DNA of 64,000 bases from Batrachochytrium dendrobatidis JAM81 (GCF_000203795.2 NW_006281099.1:856690-920689), one strand, 5' to 3'; positions 34,241-46,281 are shown, counted from the first letter of the stretch. Translations and numbers: made by a program. The notes: a model not told the origin generated them from the sequence alone.

Positions 34241-37200
34241 TCACATCGACTCCTTTTGCCGAAGATAGTGAAATAGAGCCTCTCGAACTGCGTCGTTTTG
34301 ATAAAACTCACTCCTTCGAATCTCATCCTCATTGATCCTAGTATCTCCAAGAACCAGCTCCAAATCTCTGCTTTGGCTCGCTACCCATTGATTAATCAGC
34401 CCAACTGGATCCTTGGCAAACCAAAGCATGAAATCACGTCGCACCTTGATAAGATTAATCGACTGCACTGCTGCAGAAATTTTGTCATCCAAAAAGCAGA
34501 TATCTTGGGTTAGGAAGGCATTGGGTGCTGCTGCCGACTTGTATCTGTCACGAATGGGATCTTCAATCTCGATTTCAATGTCAAATGCTTGTGGGTGTAC
34601 ATGGTACTCCTTGTCAATACTATATATTCATACAGTTTGTCCATTTAGCCAAACAAGCCATTGCCATATCGTAAAAAATCTGAGCTATCATGCTCTTGTT
34701 TTTCGCATCAAATATTATATTCATCTTACCAAACAATACCCTCGACCACTGCCGGACCACATGGGAGCAAATGCGGTTTTAGCAATAATGGCAATTGCGG
34801 AAACATGATTTTAGACTCGTTGAAAATCTTCATTGTATATGTTGAAATAATCCACGGTACATGTTAAACTCCTTGTCAAAAACTGTACAATACAATAGGT
34901 ATTAAACTTGCCTGCTTCATCAATTCATCACAATGAACAAATCTACGGTCCTCTACCTCTTGAAGGCGATGCAGCTAAGTTTAACCAGAGAGAAATTCAT
35001 ATCAGACAAGAGCTGACCACTCAACCAGAAATCACCTTACCCTTTAATCAATATCTAAATTAAGCATCATGAATTCAATTCAATTTTATACAACTAACCT
35101 TGACATACTGCCAAAAAGCAGTAATCACATTTGCAAGTGTGTCTGTGTGTACATCCAACATCCTGGACAACAAAGGAGACAACCGATACTTTTCAATATG
35201 ATCTTCTACAAACAACATGATACGCACTGGAAAGTTTGTGTTTGCCTCTCCTTTGATTTCAAATCCATCCACTTCCTGTAAACCAACGGTTTTATTCCAC
35301 TATAATATAATGATTGTAAATATTTAACGGCGCAATCATGGAAACACCAGTAATAGTAAATGTGCATTTTCAAATCATACCTCTATCACATTATCTGTTG
35401 GATACACAAGTGGATCGCGCTGTAGCTCAACAACAACTTTTTTAATCAATGCAGAAAATTTGGGAAGATAGGCAGGTTGTCTGCGAGTATTTGGAGCCTA
35501 AAGCATGGTAAAATATCAGCCATAAACAAACAAAAAACAATCAATAAGATGTCACTTACATCAATCAAACGACCCTCCACTTTGAGTGTCCAGTCAGCCA
35601 AAGTGACACCTGTTTCCATACCATCAGTAGAGGCATCGGCTGACTGATGTGAAGTAGCGAGATTCGATAAAAAAACGCGCAAAACTCGAGAGATTCTCTA
35701 AAAAGTAATACCATTGATTAAAAGTTATAAAGTAGACCTTGTTAAAAGTAAAAACATACCTTTGAAGGCTTGACTAGAATGTCTTGAATGTCGAGCGTTT
35801 TTCTAGTAATGGTTGCATCAAGCCGCTTTTCAAACTCCTGCATTTGGCTATATAGCCGAGCTTCTGGAACATACGTCTCCATCTGAATTAAAATATTATA
35901 AAGCCCGGTTTAGTAACAAAACTAGTCATCATAATCATAAAAAAATAGTTCAAATAAATTCCAGTAATACCTTTTTCGGAAGTGATTTATCAGTAGGTCG
36001 CTTCCGTCTATTTGTTATCAAACAATAGTGATAAGCGTCAAAGATACAGTTGTTTAGTATTATAATGATCCATTCTAACCATAACACTCATGACTAGTAT
36101 ATTCTATTTAAAAATATGCAGCTCTTCAAAACTGTAAACAGCTTACCGTTTCTGCTCACCGTCAGCAGAACTGAGTCGTTTTGGCATTTGTAAACCAGAA
36201 TTAGCAGCTCCAGCTGAAGTGTTTATTGCAGCAGCTCCTGCATCATGTACTCCAGCAATATTATTTGAGCCAGGAGTGGAATGCGTAGCTGCATGAACAG
36301 GTGTGGCAGCATAACCAGAAACAGGATTTGAAGTAAGTGGTGTAGCAGCCATAGGTGGTGCTAGAGCGGAAGGAACTTGCGCAGATCCTAAGTTTGTAGA
36401 AGCAACTGGAGCTCCATGTGGCATCATACCTGAAATAGGCGTGGCTTGCATCGGTAATTGAGTGCCAGCTGAAAATGGAATCTGTATGTTTAAAGCTGCG
36501 TGAGGTGTGGGTTGAGCTTGACCTGGATCAACAGCAGAAGATGTAATAGAAGTATTTATCATATTGGATGAGCCAGCTGGGACTGCCATAGATGCCTGAG
36601 CAAGTGCAGAAATGGGTACTGCAGATTGGGCTGGAACAGATCCTGCTTGAACAGCAGACGCATTAGTAATGGACAATCTTTGCTGAATGTTCTAAAATTA
36701 AAACCATAAACTCTAAATCAGTATCATGCACATTACATTTTAAAAAGTAGTAGACTTTCAAAGTCCATATATCAGTCAAACGACACCAAAAAAACAGTTA
36801 CGACCGTGATCATGTCAAATGGAACATTAGATAAAAACTCGGCAAATGTTCACATTACAGTTTCAGTAAATCCAAGACTTGCTCAATCCCAACCCTCTTT
36901 TATCCAAACCAAGCATTATGCCATTGGGTGATCGGTATGAAAACAATAGTTGCATTCCAGAAATTGCAGTTTTTGTTCTATTGAACTAGATCGCAAACGT
37001 ATGTGATCTCATGATACAACAAAAATGAATTTGAAAGCAGTTGAACCCAACATCCGGATTACAATGAATTTGGTGATCGTACAATATACGACTACCAAAA
37101 GAGGACAATCTGAGTTCAAAACTACAGTTTGATCGTATCCTATGATGGATGTTGTCTATTAATGTCGATGTGTAGTGGGAAAGAGCAAATATCTAACCAT

Positions 37201-37670
37201 TGTCTATTCCGAAACAAAATAGCGACTGCAAGATAAATACAAACGTTCCATTTTACATAAATGTAATTAAATTAGACAATATAACTTACAGGAGCAGCAA
37301 CAGAAGTGGATGTAGCAGGAATCTGCATACCATTAGGCATCTGCATGTACATTTGAGGTTGCATTTGCATAGGCATTTGCATAGGAACTTGTCGACCTAA
37401 AGGCATCTGCATACCAGGCTGCATTTGCATGGGCATCTGCATACCATTGGGCATCTGCATGCCATTAGGCATCTGCATACCATTAGGCATCTGCATGTAC
37501 ATTTGAGGTTGCATCTGCATAGGCATTTGCATCTGCAGAGAAGGGTCTACCATATTAGACTGCTGACGCACGGCATTTGGGTTAGAATTTGCTGCCTGCT
37601 GTCTTTGCTGACGTAGCAACATCTGTTGTTGCATCTGCATCTGCAGTTGCTGTTGCTGTTGTTGCGACAT
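34241..37670 (-). CDS. SWI/SNF-RSC complex subunit, SMARCD/Rsc6/Snf12 family (SWIB domain)
   Basis: Ten exons (37670-37290, 36691-36147, 36007-35971, 35882-35760, 35697-35560, 35497-35381, 35299-35099, 34974-34912, 34827-34730, 34619-34241) give 693 aa. The first 127 residues are Met/Gln/Pro-rich and the next 180 Ala/Ser/Pro-rich. The conserved part starts RKRPTDKSLPKK and METYVPEARLYSQMQEFEKR. It continues with the DWTLKVEGRLID segment, a SWIB domain (RLSPLLSRMLDVHTDT.NVITAFWQYVK, then RFVHCDELMKQIF) and the C-terminal RRDFMLWFAKDPVGLINQW block. It is a core scaffold of SWI/SNF-type nucleosome remodellers in the nucleus. One intron (after 34912) has a GC donor, exon 3 is only 37 nt, and the first intron carries a transposon copy. 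It diverges from PEX12 with 118 bp between starts. Confidence 0.9.
36797..37269 (-). mobile_element. MITE-like element copy D, inside the first intron of the SMARCD-type gene
   Basis: The right end at 37245-37269 (GTTCCATTTTACATAAATG) and the left end at about 36797-36826 (CGACCGTGATCATGTCAAAT) are inverted, diverged copies of the family terminal repeat. Inside, the AAAGAGGACAATCTGAGTTC and AAAACTACAGTTTGAT blocks match copy E and, reversed, copies B, F and G. The element lies within the 598-bp intron. Its edge is about 20 nt from the 5' splice site of the host gene. Confidence 0.75.
37290..37520 (-). repeat. Met/Gln/Pro coding tandem repeat
   Basis: The first exon of the SMARCD-type gene repeats short units such as MQMPNG and MPMQMQPQ. 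Three adjacent near-identical 18-bp units encode MQMPNG, and a longer duplicated block (MPMQMQPQMYMQMPNG) occurs twice. Replication slippage is the likely source, so length variation between strains would be expected. Confidence 0.8.
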
Positions 37671-37788
37671 TTTCTCGGGATTGAACTCGACTTTGGCGGT
37701 CAAAAGTGAACTATACAGTCACGTGATATCATGTTGATTTCGGCAAGATCGCAAACTATTCAAAGCAACAATCGTATTCAGCAACACA
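37671..37788. promoter_or_regulatory. Divergent promoter between SMARCD-type gene and PEX12
   Basis: The two start codons face away from each other across 118 bp. The gap contains a CACGTGATATCATG stretch near 37721, with a CACGTG (E-box-like) core as bound by basic helix-loop-helix factors in many fungi. Its function here is inferred from position only. Confidence 0.45.
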
Positions 37789-39322
37789 ATGAACTTTCTA
37801 TCGCATTTAGACAGCTCACAGATATTCAGTACAGAAGATGCCTACAAACCGTTTTTATTCGAATTGATTTCTCAAGACAAAATGCGTGAGCTGCTTCAGC
37901 CTGCATTCAAGTACATTCTCACTGTTGCTGCTCAAAGCTATCCAAGATGGCTGCTCCTTGCATATCGTCACGATAAACTGATATATGCGCTAATCATGGC
38001 CATCATAGATTATCATAGACTTTGCAGATGGGGTAAAGTACCCTTTTACAAATTAGAACCTTGAATGCATTCTTAGTTAATCTGCTCGTTTATTCCAAAC
38101 ATCAACTTTAGGTGGATCTTTTACTGAAACCTTTTATGGCCTTTGTCGATCCGGAGTTAAAGATTCATCATCCACCACCACATCTCTCTCACCATCTCAG
38201 ATTCGGAAATCTCTTGCAGCACTGGTAGGTTGGTGGATTTTTTGATTTGTGTGTAGAATGAATGGTAATGTTATTCATATGCTGCCAGATTCTTGTTCCG
38301 TTGGTTAAATCCAAGTTGGACGAGATTCACGAAAGACTTGCACAGAGACGGACCTCGGAACGATTTGTGGGGTTTGTCCCAGAATCAGATTCTGAAACTC
38401 AAAGTCCTAGCACCAATCTATTTAACAGTGTAAGTCTATTATTTTAGGTCCTATTTAAAGCAACAAAACTTTTAAATCAAGCAGTTTTAATCGGGAATGT
38501 TTGGGAATGCATGTTGATGTTTGGCTTTGTATGAATCTAGTCATCAAATCTGGAAAAACTTGGGAAAATAGCCGTCAAGGTTTTTAAAGCAGGCTATCCA
38601 TATACAAATGCCGCATATTCGGCCATTATTCTTGGATTTCAGATTGCGTACATGTATGGCAAAACTCCATACTATAGTCCTTGGCTTTATTTGTGTGGTT
38701 TGAAACTAAAGCGATTGAGTGTATCAGACTATGTGAGTATACTATATATTTTTATTTGCATCCATCACACATATTCAATTCATGTACTGTTTACATGTTT
38801 AGCAAGAATACGATCGCAAAGCAAGACAGACAAGAGGACAGGCTTTAGATGTAATATCCAACTCTCGTGGCATGCAATTCGTTGCTCGTGTACTGCAATT
38901 TGTAGCGGGTGAGCTTGTTGGGGTGATTCAATATGCGATTCCAATGGGAATACTTCTTTTCAAGTTTTTGGAATGGTGGTATGCATCTGATCATCATAAA
39001 TCTGCCAACATGCTGCCAATTCCACCACCTCCAGATCCCATTCCTGTAAGTTGATTTCATGGGATAAAGACTCGAATATACCAAATCTATATAACTACTA
39101 AACTTGAATTGACTATAGCCACACATTGATGGAACCAAGCTTCCAAAAGATGCTCATATATGTCCATTGTGCAGTAAACCACGTACAAACTCGGCAATGC
39201 TCTCCACAGGATATGCGTTTTGTTATCCCTGCATCTTCAACTATGTGTCCGAGTATGGGAAATGTCCAATCACATTTATTCCATTACGCATTGATAATTT
39301 ACGCAAGATTTATCACACATAA
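37789..39322 (+). CDS. PEX12: Peroxisome assembly protein PEX12 (RING-type)
   Basis: Six exons (37789-38032, 38112-38224, 38289-38429, 38541-38732, 38803-39045, 39119-39322) give 378 aa. The N-terminal Pex2/Pex12 domain starts with MNFLSHLDSSQIFSTEDAYKP spaced as in the family. It contains YPRWLLLAYRHDKLIYALIM, then GGSFTETFYGL, AYMYGKTPYYSPWLYLCGLK and a hydrophobic segment (ILLFKFLEWWY). The C-terminal RING-like motif reads CPLCSKPRTNSAMLSTGYAFCYPCIF and then KCPIT, with the reduced set of zinc ligands typical of PEX12. PEX12 forms the peroxisomal membrane ubiquitin ligase with PEX2 and PEX10 that recycles the PEX5 receptor. PEX14, part of the same import machinery, lies 2 kb downstream on the same strand. 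Confidence 0.92.
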
Positions 39323-39467
39323 AATAAATGCTATTAGAAAGCGATAGCTGAATCTGGCTGATATAAAATGTAAAACTCGAAAGCTGGACCAAGTTTTTCA
39401 TCTTACCACCAACTTTACGAGGGTTGTAGACTGCTAGCGTCCTCCCTTCTGTCAATACTATTTGAAT

Positions 39468-41039
39468 ATGGCTTCTCCTGATGTTCATGGGTTTCTGGTT
39501 GGTGTTCCTATTACCTGCCATGCCTTTAACGCTGACCGCACTCGTAAGAATTACAATATTACTCTTGTGATGAAAGTTGCATCTGGCAGAAATATCTATT
39601 ACCAGACACTGCACTTGAGATAAACATGCTGTTGGAATGCATTAATAGATAAAATGCTGCTGTAATGTACTATGAACAAAGCTAATCTTGCCATCATCCT
39701 CGTTATTGTGTGATCCAGAGGTTGCTGTGAGTCCCAACAACAACATTGTCAACATCTACCACAAGACTGGAACTGGCTGGACTCTTGCTCATGTGCTGAC
39801 TGATGTACGTTACTTTTAGTTTGAAGCTTACGCTGAATAACATTCATCTAGTGTCTTGTCAGATCTAGATTCAAGTATGGGATGGTCTTGAATTTTAGCT
39901 ACCGTTCTAACTATTAAACAACCATGAATATTTAGCATGATAAACTGGTTACATGTGTCGACTGGTCTCAGAAAACCAACAGGATTGTGACCTGCTCTCA
40001 GGACCGAAATGCCTATGTTTGGACATGGGAAGCATCTGTTCAACAGTGGAAACCCACCCTTGTTTTGCTCCGTATTAACAGAGCAGCAACGTTTGTTCGT
40101 TGGAGTCCGCTGGATAATAAGTTTGCTGTTGCTTCTGGTGCTCGTCTAATCTCCATCTGCTATTTTGAGAGCGAAAACAACTGGTGGGTTTCCAAGCATA
40201 TCAAAAAACCAATTCGCTCGACTGTTTTGTCTCTGGATTGGCATCCTGACAATATTCTCATTGTTGCCGGATCTGCTGATATGAAGGTGTGTCTTGCAAT
40301 GCGATCATGTTTTGGTTTATGGCATTGATGCTAATTACCTTTTGGTTGCAATCAACAGGCTCGCGTGTTTTCTGCCTGGATCAAGGGCATTGACGCAAAG
40401 TAAGTTCAACCGAGCCAAGACTTTGTCAAGACTAATGTATTGCAGTCGATGCTTTGTGAAGTGATCTAACTTTTAAAATGTAATGCTAGAGCTTCCAATG
40501 CAGTATGGGGTGAAAAACTTCCATTTGGTACAATCTGTGGCGAGTTTCCTGCTGGTGGATGGGTCCATGGTGTTGCCTTTTCACCAAGCGGAAATGCCAT
40601 TGCCTATACCAGCCATGATTCGACTATTACTATTGCCAATGGTCCAACGGCTCCGCTTCAAACAGTCGTTACCATGAATCTGCCATTTGTAACGCTTTTT
40701 TTTGCTTCAGAGCATGTAATTGTGGCTGCCGGTCACGATTGTGCACCTTATCTGGTTGTGTTTAAAGGCACACATTGGGAACTTTCTGAAAAGATTGACG
40801 CTGGACGCAAAAAGAGCGTATCTGGTAATTCTGCATTCAACAAGTTCCGTCAAATGGACAGTCGCGCTCAAGCCACTACAGACACAGAACTGATGACGAC
40901 TCATCAAAATACAATTACTTCTGTTCGTCCTTATTCCGGTACCGAGCAAAATGTCAGCAAGTTTACTTCTACTGGTGTAGATGGAAAACTTGTCATTTGG
41001 GATCTTTTATCTGCTGGTATTGCTGGCTTACGTCTGTGA
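39468..41039 (+). CDS. ARPC1: Arp2/3 complex subunit 1 (ARPC1/ARC40, WD40)
   Basis: Five exons (39468-39543, 39719-39804, 39936-40286, 40359-40399, 40490-41039) give 367 aa. The WD40 propeller shows the strongly conserved ARPC1 blocks: [42 protein letters not shown]-type [35 protein letters not shown] followed by [15 protein letters not shown], and [16 protein letters not shown]. It ends [17 protein letters not shown]. The subunit helps nucleate branched actin filaments, needed in chytrid zoospores for amoeboid movement and endocytosis. One exon is only 41 nt. The insertion before the last blade ([19 protein letters not shown]) is where ARPC1 proteins carry their protruding loop. Confidence 0.95.
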
Positions 41040-41303
41040 GGACTGCCTGAATACTCGGCTTATTCTTTTCAGATGGTATTAAAGATTCAAGAATAAACAA
41101 TGGACTCGACTTTGCAAAGTGTTGAGAAACCCAAGTAAACGGTGTGCGTTTTGAAAAGGATTCAGTTTTTTAAATATGATCATTGACTATGTGATCATGA
41201 CAAGCTATTTACATTTGAATAATTCATTGATTCAACATGGTTGAATTTCAATAGCAAAATCAAGATGATCTGATTGAATGCATTTTTGACTATTTATACA
41301 TCA

Positions 41304-42641
41304 ATGAGTACCACAACCAGCAATGATGATTCTACTGCTAATGCAGGAACTCCATCAACACATGAAATTCCTGCTACAACACCATCCCTTCCGTCAGTTT
41401 CTAGAGAAGATCTTATTGCCAGTGCAGTCAAATTCCTACGAGACCCAAAAGTTCAATCGGCTCCATTAGCCAAACGGATTGCCTTTCTTGAGACCAAAGG
41501 CTTGACTTCAGGAGAGATTGAAACTGCTCTTTTTAGAGCTACATCGACTACTGCTGGTGCGAATGGTCCCAGTCTTCCTCCAAAGGATTTGGCTGTTCAG
41601 AGTGCTGATGGACACTCTTCCAACAATGACTATTACGCACAGGTTGTTCAGCAGCAACAAATGATGCTGCTTCAACAGCAACACCAAATGGGATTGCAGC
41701 GGTTGCAGCAGCAATGGACCTGGAAGGACTATGCGCTTGGAGGGATTGGTGTTGCTGGATTGGTCTATGGAGTATTTCTTCTCTCCGAGGTGCATTCATA
41801 TCTTGTCATCTTGGTTTACCTTGTATCCTATACTGACATGATGTTTTGGATCTATGGGCTTTATAAAATATAATTACAGAAATATATCAAACCTCTGATA
41901 AACTTTCCTACAGCATCATCGATCAAAACCGATACGGACAAGATTGAAGCTCAGCTTGAGACTACATCCAAGTCCGTAGATCTGGTTCGGGTTCAAACAT
42001 TGGATGTAATCAAAGCTATTGAATCCAATGCAGATGATCTACAAAAAAGCTTGGTTGGCATGGCCGAGGTGATCAAGGGTTTAGAAGAAGCAGACGAGAA
42101 GCGTGGTAGTCAGATTGAGCAGATTGATCAAGAGATTGGCACTTTAAAAGCCATGATTTTCAAGGTAATACTACTTGCGTATATGCTGATATTACAAATG
42201 ATATCTTATGGATCGTGACTTTAATCGTACGGATTTGGATAGATGACGGAGAGAACCAAAGACCAGCAAGATGAAATGCTGACAGATTTGCAAAACGAAC
42301 TCAAAAGCCTCAAGAGCTTATTGCTTAATCGTCGTATTGCATCTAATTCTGGGGGTTCTACTCAAATAAACGGATCAGGAGTAGAATTAGCAGGCACTGG
42401 TTCAGGTGGTTTAGTCGGGCAAGTTACTGCTCAATGTATTCAGGAAGGCTCAATGGCTGCTATCGAAACTATTCCCGATGTTACAAACGAATCTGGATTT
42501 GTTAAAAATTTACTATCAAGTAATACCAAACCTGCAATTCCTGCTTGGCAGATTGAAGCTGCTCGTGCTGCCAAAGAAAAGCGATCCGTTGCCTCCAATT
42601 CATTAGGCAACTCTGGTTCATCTGCTAGTGTAGATGCATAA
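41304..42641 (+). CDS. PEX14: Peroxisomal membrane protein PEX14
   Basis: Three exons (41304-41789, 41880-42164, 42243-42641) give 389 aa. The conserved N-terminal domain at about residues 33-80 reads REDLIASAVKFLRDPKV then APLAKRIAFLETKGLTSGEI, the site that binds the PEX5 WxxxF motif and PEX19. A Gln-rich stretch precedes a membrane segment (LGGIGVAGLVYGVFLLSE, residues about 145-163). After it comes KYIKPLINFPTAS and a long coiled coil through residue about 275. The tail is Ser/Gly-rich. PEX14 docks cargo-loaded PEX5 at the peroxisome membrane and forms part of the import pore. The ATG chosen is the first in frame and gives a family-typical start. Confidence 0.93.
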
Positions 42642-42843
42642 AGTCTGAGCGTTTAATTTATAGTTCCTCAACTGGCATTATAACAAAAAATCAATAAAGC
42701 ATCCACCATTGACCAATGGCTGCATGCTCACGAGTAAATGGCAAATTTGACTTCATAAAGGTTATAAATTTAAAGATTTATTTCAGTTTTAGCAAGCTCT
42801 GGCAGCTTGCATAAATGATACATATCAAAACAAGATCCAAAAG
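42642..42843. terminator. Convergent 3' region of PEX14 and DCAF13
   Basis: The two stop codons face each other across about 200 bp. An AATAAA-type signal (CAATAAAGC at 42692-42700) suits polyadenylation of PEX14. AT-rich DNA follows. The assignment is by motif and position only. Confidence 0.45.
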
Positions 42844-45311
42844 CTACTGCTCAACAGCCAAAATATGCTTTTTACGCTCAGCTTTGAACGGCACGGCATC
42901 GGGAGCACTGTGATTTCTACGATTATTTTCTTTAGCTTTGATAGAATTCTCCATAATTGTCTTCTTGCGTGCAGCTCCCTTGACGGCCTTTGGAACTTTT
43001 CGATGCTTATCAATACGTCTGATTTCTGGCATATGCTTGTATCGGTTTTTGACTGCTTTAGAGTACTCGAGAGCATTGCGTTCACGTTGTGTGAGCTATA
43101 ATTGATTTATAATTATTCGCATTATTATACATTCAAATGTGGTAAGAAATTAAGCATTAGCCATTTGATATGGTTTTGATGCATTTACAAAACTAAATAA
43201 TCATGCATCATTTGAGATTTAGAGGCTATTTATAGATATACAAAACATACCGTTCCAAGTTTATCTGATGCATTGGTTTTCCACAAACGAATATTTCCAT
43301 CGTCAGAGCCAGACAAGATGAACTTGGCGTCCATGCTGAATTTGACACAGAATGTCCTATAGAATGGATTTAAATTCAAATGAGTACAAAAAAAGTAGAC
43401 AACACCTTGGCTAAAACAAAAGCGGGCTTGATAAACTACTCGCATTACCTTTGCATACGCTTGGTATGGTAAACTTCCCTAGAGCGGCCATCACGAGCAC
43501 CAAAGATACGAATTGTTTTATCGTAACCACCAGTAACAAACTCTTCACCAGTGGGAGAGTAATCAATATCAAGTACAGCAGATACATGATCCTTGGCAAC
43601 AGAAAGTGTATTTCCAAGATTACGCATATCAAATGTGTAACAATTGTGATCTTCGTTCGCCTGTGATAAAGTAAAACCAATTGTATGTTAGAATTTCAAA
43701 ACAGTAAGCCAATCAAGTAGCCGTTTTAACATTCTATACAGAAAAACACCAAGTCAATCAAAATAAAAAACTCACAGTGGTGAAATTGAAGGCCTCCATT
43801 GGGTTCCAGGCAATCGCATTTGTTTGCATTGCCATGATGACTTTTGTAATGGGAGAGGTTGTGCGAATATCATAAAGAATAATAGTACGATCTGTTCCAC
43901 AGCTAGCAACGATGTTTGTCTCAGTCTGATTGAACTTGACTGAAATTGCCGTTTCCGCACCCCATTGCAATGTCTGTGTTGGCTCAGATCTGTAGGAAAT
44001 AAAAACGGTGAGTACAGGCAAAGCATGATTCAAAAATAAATTCATAGCACAGTTGGGTGAAATTAAAATGCACACCTATGATGATCCCATAAGTCAATAC
44101 CAGTACTAGACGTGGCAAACAAGGGCTTTGAGCGATGATGATCAATGCCAGTAAAAGCGTATTTGGAAATGTATGTGTTTGTGGGCTGCGATTCATTTTG
44201 GTCCCACATTTTAATGACTTTGTCTTCTCCGACCGATAAGAAATGATCATTGAATGGAACGTAAGTAAGCCCCTTTACAAATCCCTTGTGCCCTATGGAT
44301 TTCCAAGTACAAGTCTGTGAAGAAAGAGACCAAATTCTGATTTCTATACATACATTACAAAGTCACATTCGTAGAGTTAATATGCAATGAATTTAACTGC
44401 ATCAATCGGTTGTAGCCATATCCACTCAAAATGAAACACTAAATGAAGCCAATGGGTAATAAACAACCGGTCTTATGACATGATGAATGCCAATCTACTA
44501 AACTTTAACAAAATTGATTGACATGAACACAATAGTTGCATTCCTGAGATATGCAGTCATTATTATCCTGAATTAAAACGCAGGCGTGCGAGATTGTGAT
44601 ATAACAAAAAAGAGTTTGAAAGTAGTTGAACCCAATATCTGGATTAAAATAAAGGAATTTGGTGATCGTAGAATGCATGACTACCAAAAGAGGACAATCT
44701 CAGTTCAAAACTATAGTTTGACTGTGTGCATCATATAGTGATTGTGATGCTTATTGAACAAATCAATGTGTAGTAGAAAAGTAGCGAATGTTTAACCATT
44801 GCCTATCCCAAAGCAAAATAAACGAGTGTTGCATTTTACGTGAATACAGCTGTAAATAGACTTACCACCATCACCACTTCCAGATAGAATTGTAGTCAGC
44901 TTTTTAGGATGTTTAGTCATGCAATAAACACCATCAATATGGCCAGAAAGAGCACCAACGAATGGTTTTGCAAACAATCTTTCCAGCTTAGTCGAGTTCA
45001 ACGCTCTGGTATATTCACGAGCCTGCTCGAATGGATGCAAGACTGGGTCCAAGTTCTTTTGTACCTTGAAAATATCACCCAATCGCTCTCTAGAAAATTC
45101 TTCTGATCTGCTAATTGTTTTTACCTTCTATTAGCCGATGTACAGTAAATACCACATTGATGCAAATGATAATTCATGCATTCAGTTTAAAAAAATAATT
45201 CAACAAAAAAAGTAGATGGTTAGTTGTTTTCATTGTAAAACAATCAGCTTAAAAATAAAACAGACACATTTGATTTTGAGCACAGTGTCTATACACTACA
45301 ACACTTGCCAT
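42844..45311 (-). CDS. SOF1: DCAF13/SOF1, U3 snoRNP-associated WD40 protein
   Basis: Coding exons are 45127-44866, 44343-44076, 43989-43776, 43660-43449, 43356-43251 and 43095-42844, preceded by a proposed one-codon exon at 45311-45309, giving 438 aa (human about 445). Motifs match DCAF13 throughout: KVKTISRS, LDPVLHPFEQAREYTRALN, TKLERLFAKPF, FTGIDHH, AWNPMEAFNFT, SAVLDIDYSPTGEEFVTGGY, SREVYHTKRMQR, IRLWKTNASDKLG and the final KKHILAVEQ. The protein works in the nucleolus on 18S pre-rRNA processing. The first codon: the exon opening with AAG GTA AAA (K-V-K) has no ATG. An upstream ATG followed by GCAAGT at 45311 would splice to it as M|KVK, the conserved N-terminus. The second coding intron carries a transposon copy. 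Confidence 0.88.
44409..44856 (-). mobile_element. MITE-like element copy E, inside an intron of DCAF13
   Basis: The right terminal repeat is well preserved at 44830-44856 (ATTTTACGTGAATACAGCTG). The left end at 44409-44440 is diverged (TGTAGCCATATCCACTCAAA) but keeps the AAAATGAAACAC part. Internal blocks AAAGAGGACAATCTCAGTTC, AAAACTATAGTTTGACTG and GTAGTTGAACCCAATATCTG match copy D closely. The right end lies only about 9 nt inside the 5' splice site of the host intron. Confidence 0.8.
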
Positions 45312-46281
45312 GCTGGATGCAATTGTCTGGCTTGTTGAATTCGAAATGCAGAGCAACCAACAATACTTGATTTGAAAAAAGTTTGATAATTTTCTCAAAT
45401 TTTGGCCAAATTTAAATTCGACCAAATTGATAAAATCTTTGAAATTTGAGTCAACGTGCCAAATGGCCATATCTGATTGGAACCTAAACTCGAGCAATAT
45501 TTCTCGGATCTGCAGCTTAATAACAAACTGATGACGGAGTTTGCCGGTTTATATTTAAACTTGTTTCCCTGTACACTTTCTTGAAACATGTGTTTTACTG
45601 ATTGGTTCTAATTGAATGAAAATTTAGGCTGTCATGGTTGCCTAAATGCAACTGCAGTTGATGGCAGACATGCAGAAAGTGACAAACATATACGAGCAGC
45701 GCAATGTGTGGAATAAATCTAAATTCTGTTTCAATACAAGAATGAAATATACGAAATATTTGATGGTTTCCATGGCAAACGGCAGTTTAGTTTCATGACA
45801 ATCCAGTCCAACTTCAGCCATTTCCTGCGCATCGGATTGTCGCGTCAGACTTGCACTCACAACTGACAACTTATCGAGGATTGCTGGCCATTTTGTTGTT
45901 TTATCTATCCTGCTCAACTGCCTTCACATTGAATCCATTAGTTCAGCGAGTATCATTCAATTAAAGCCAGGTATTGTCTTTTCTCTAACTTCAAAGGTCC
46001 TGGTCTCATGCTAGTGCAGAGTCTTTGCCCTGCCATTTACATACAGTATTCTTTCGTACTGCTAGACTATCAATGATGCAGTTGGTCGCCTCATAACTCG
46101 GCATTGTTTCATTTATCTAGAATTGGTCTACTTGATATACTTTATAGCTATACATTTGGATTGCCTGCTACTATACTGCTTTCGATATCGCTATAATCAA
46201 AACCGTTTGTACCAGACAACTACAAATAGGATATTGAAAATACAAATGCTTTACATTCCTTGATGAGCAACATTCTAATTA
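45312..46281. other. Intergenic stretch upstream of DCAF13
   Basis: About 970 bp of AT-rich DNA with no supportable gene. Its left part should hold the DCAF13 promoter and 5' untranslated region. Short open frames here have no recognisable content. Confidence 0.5.
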
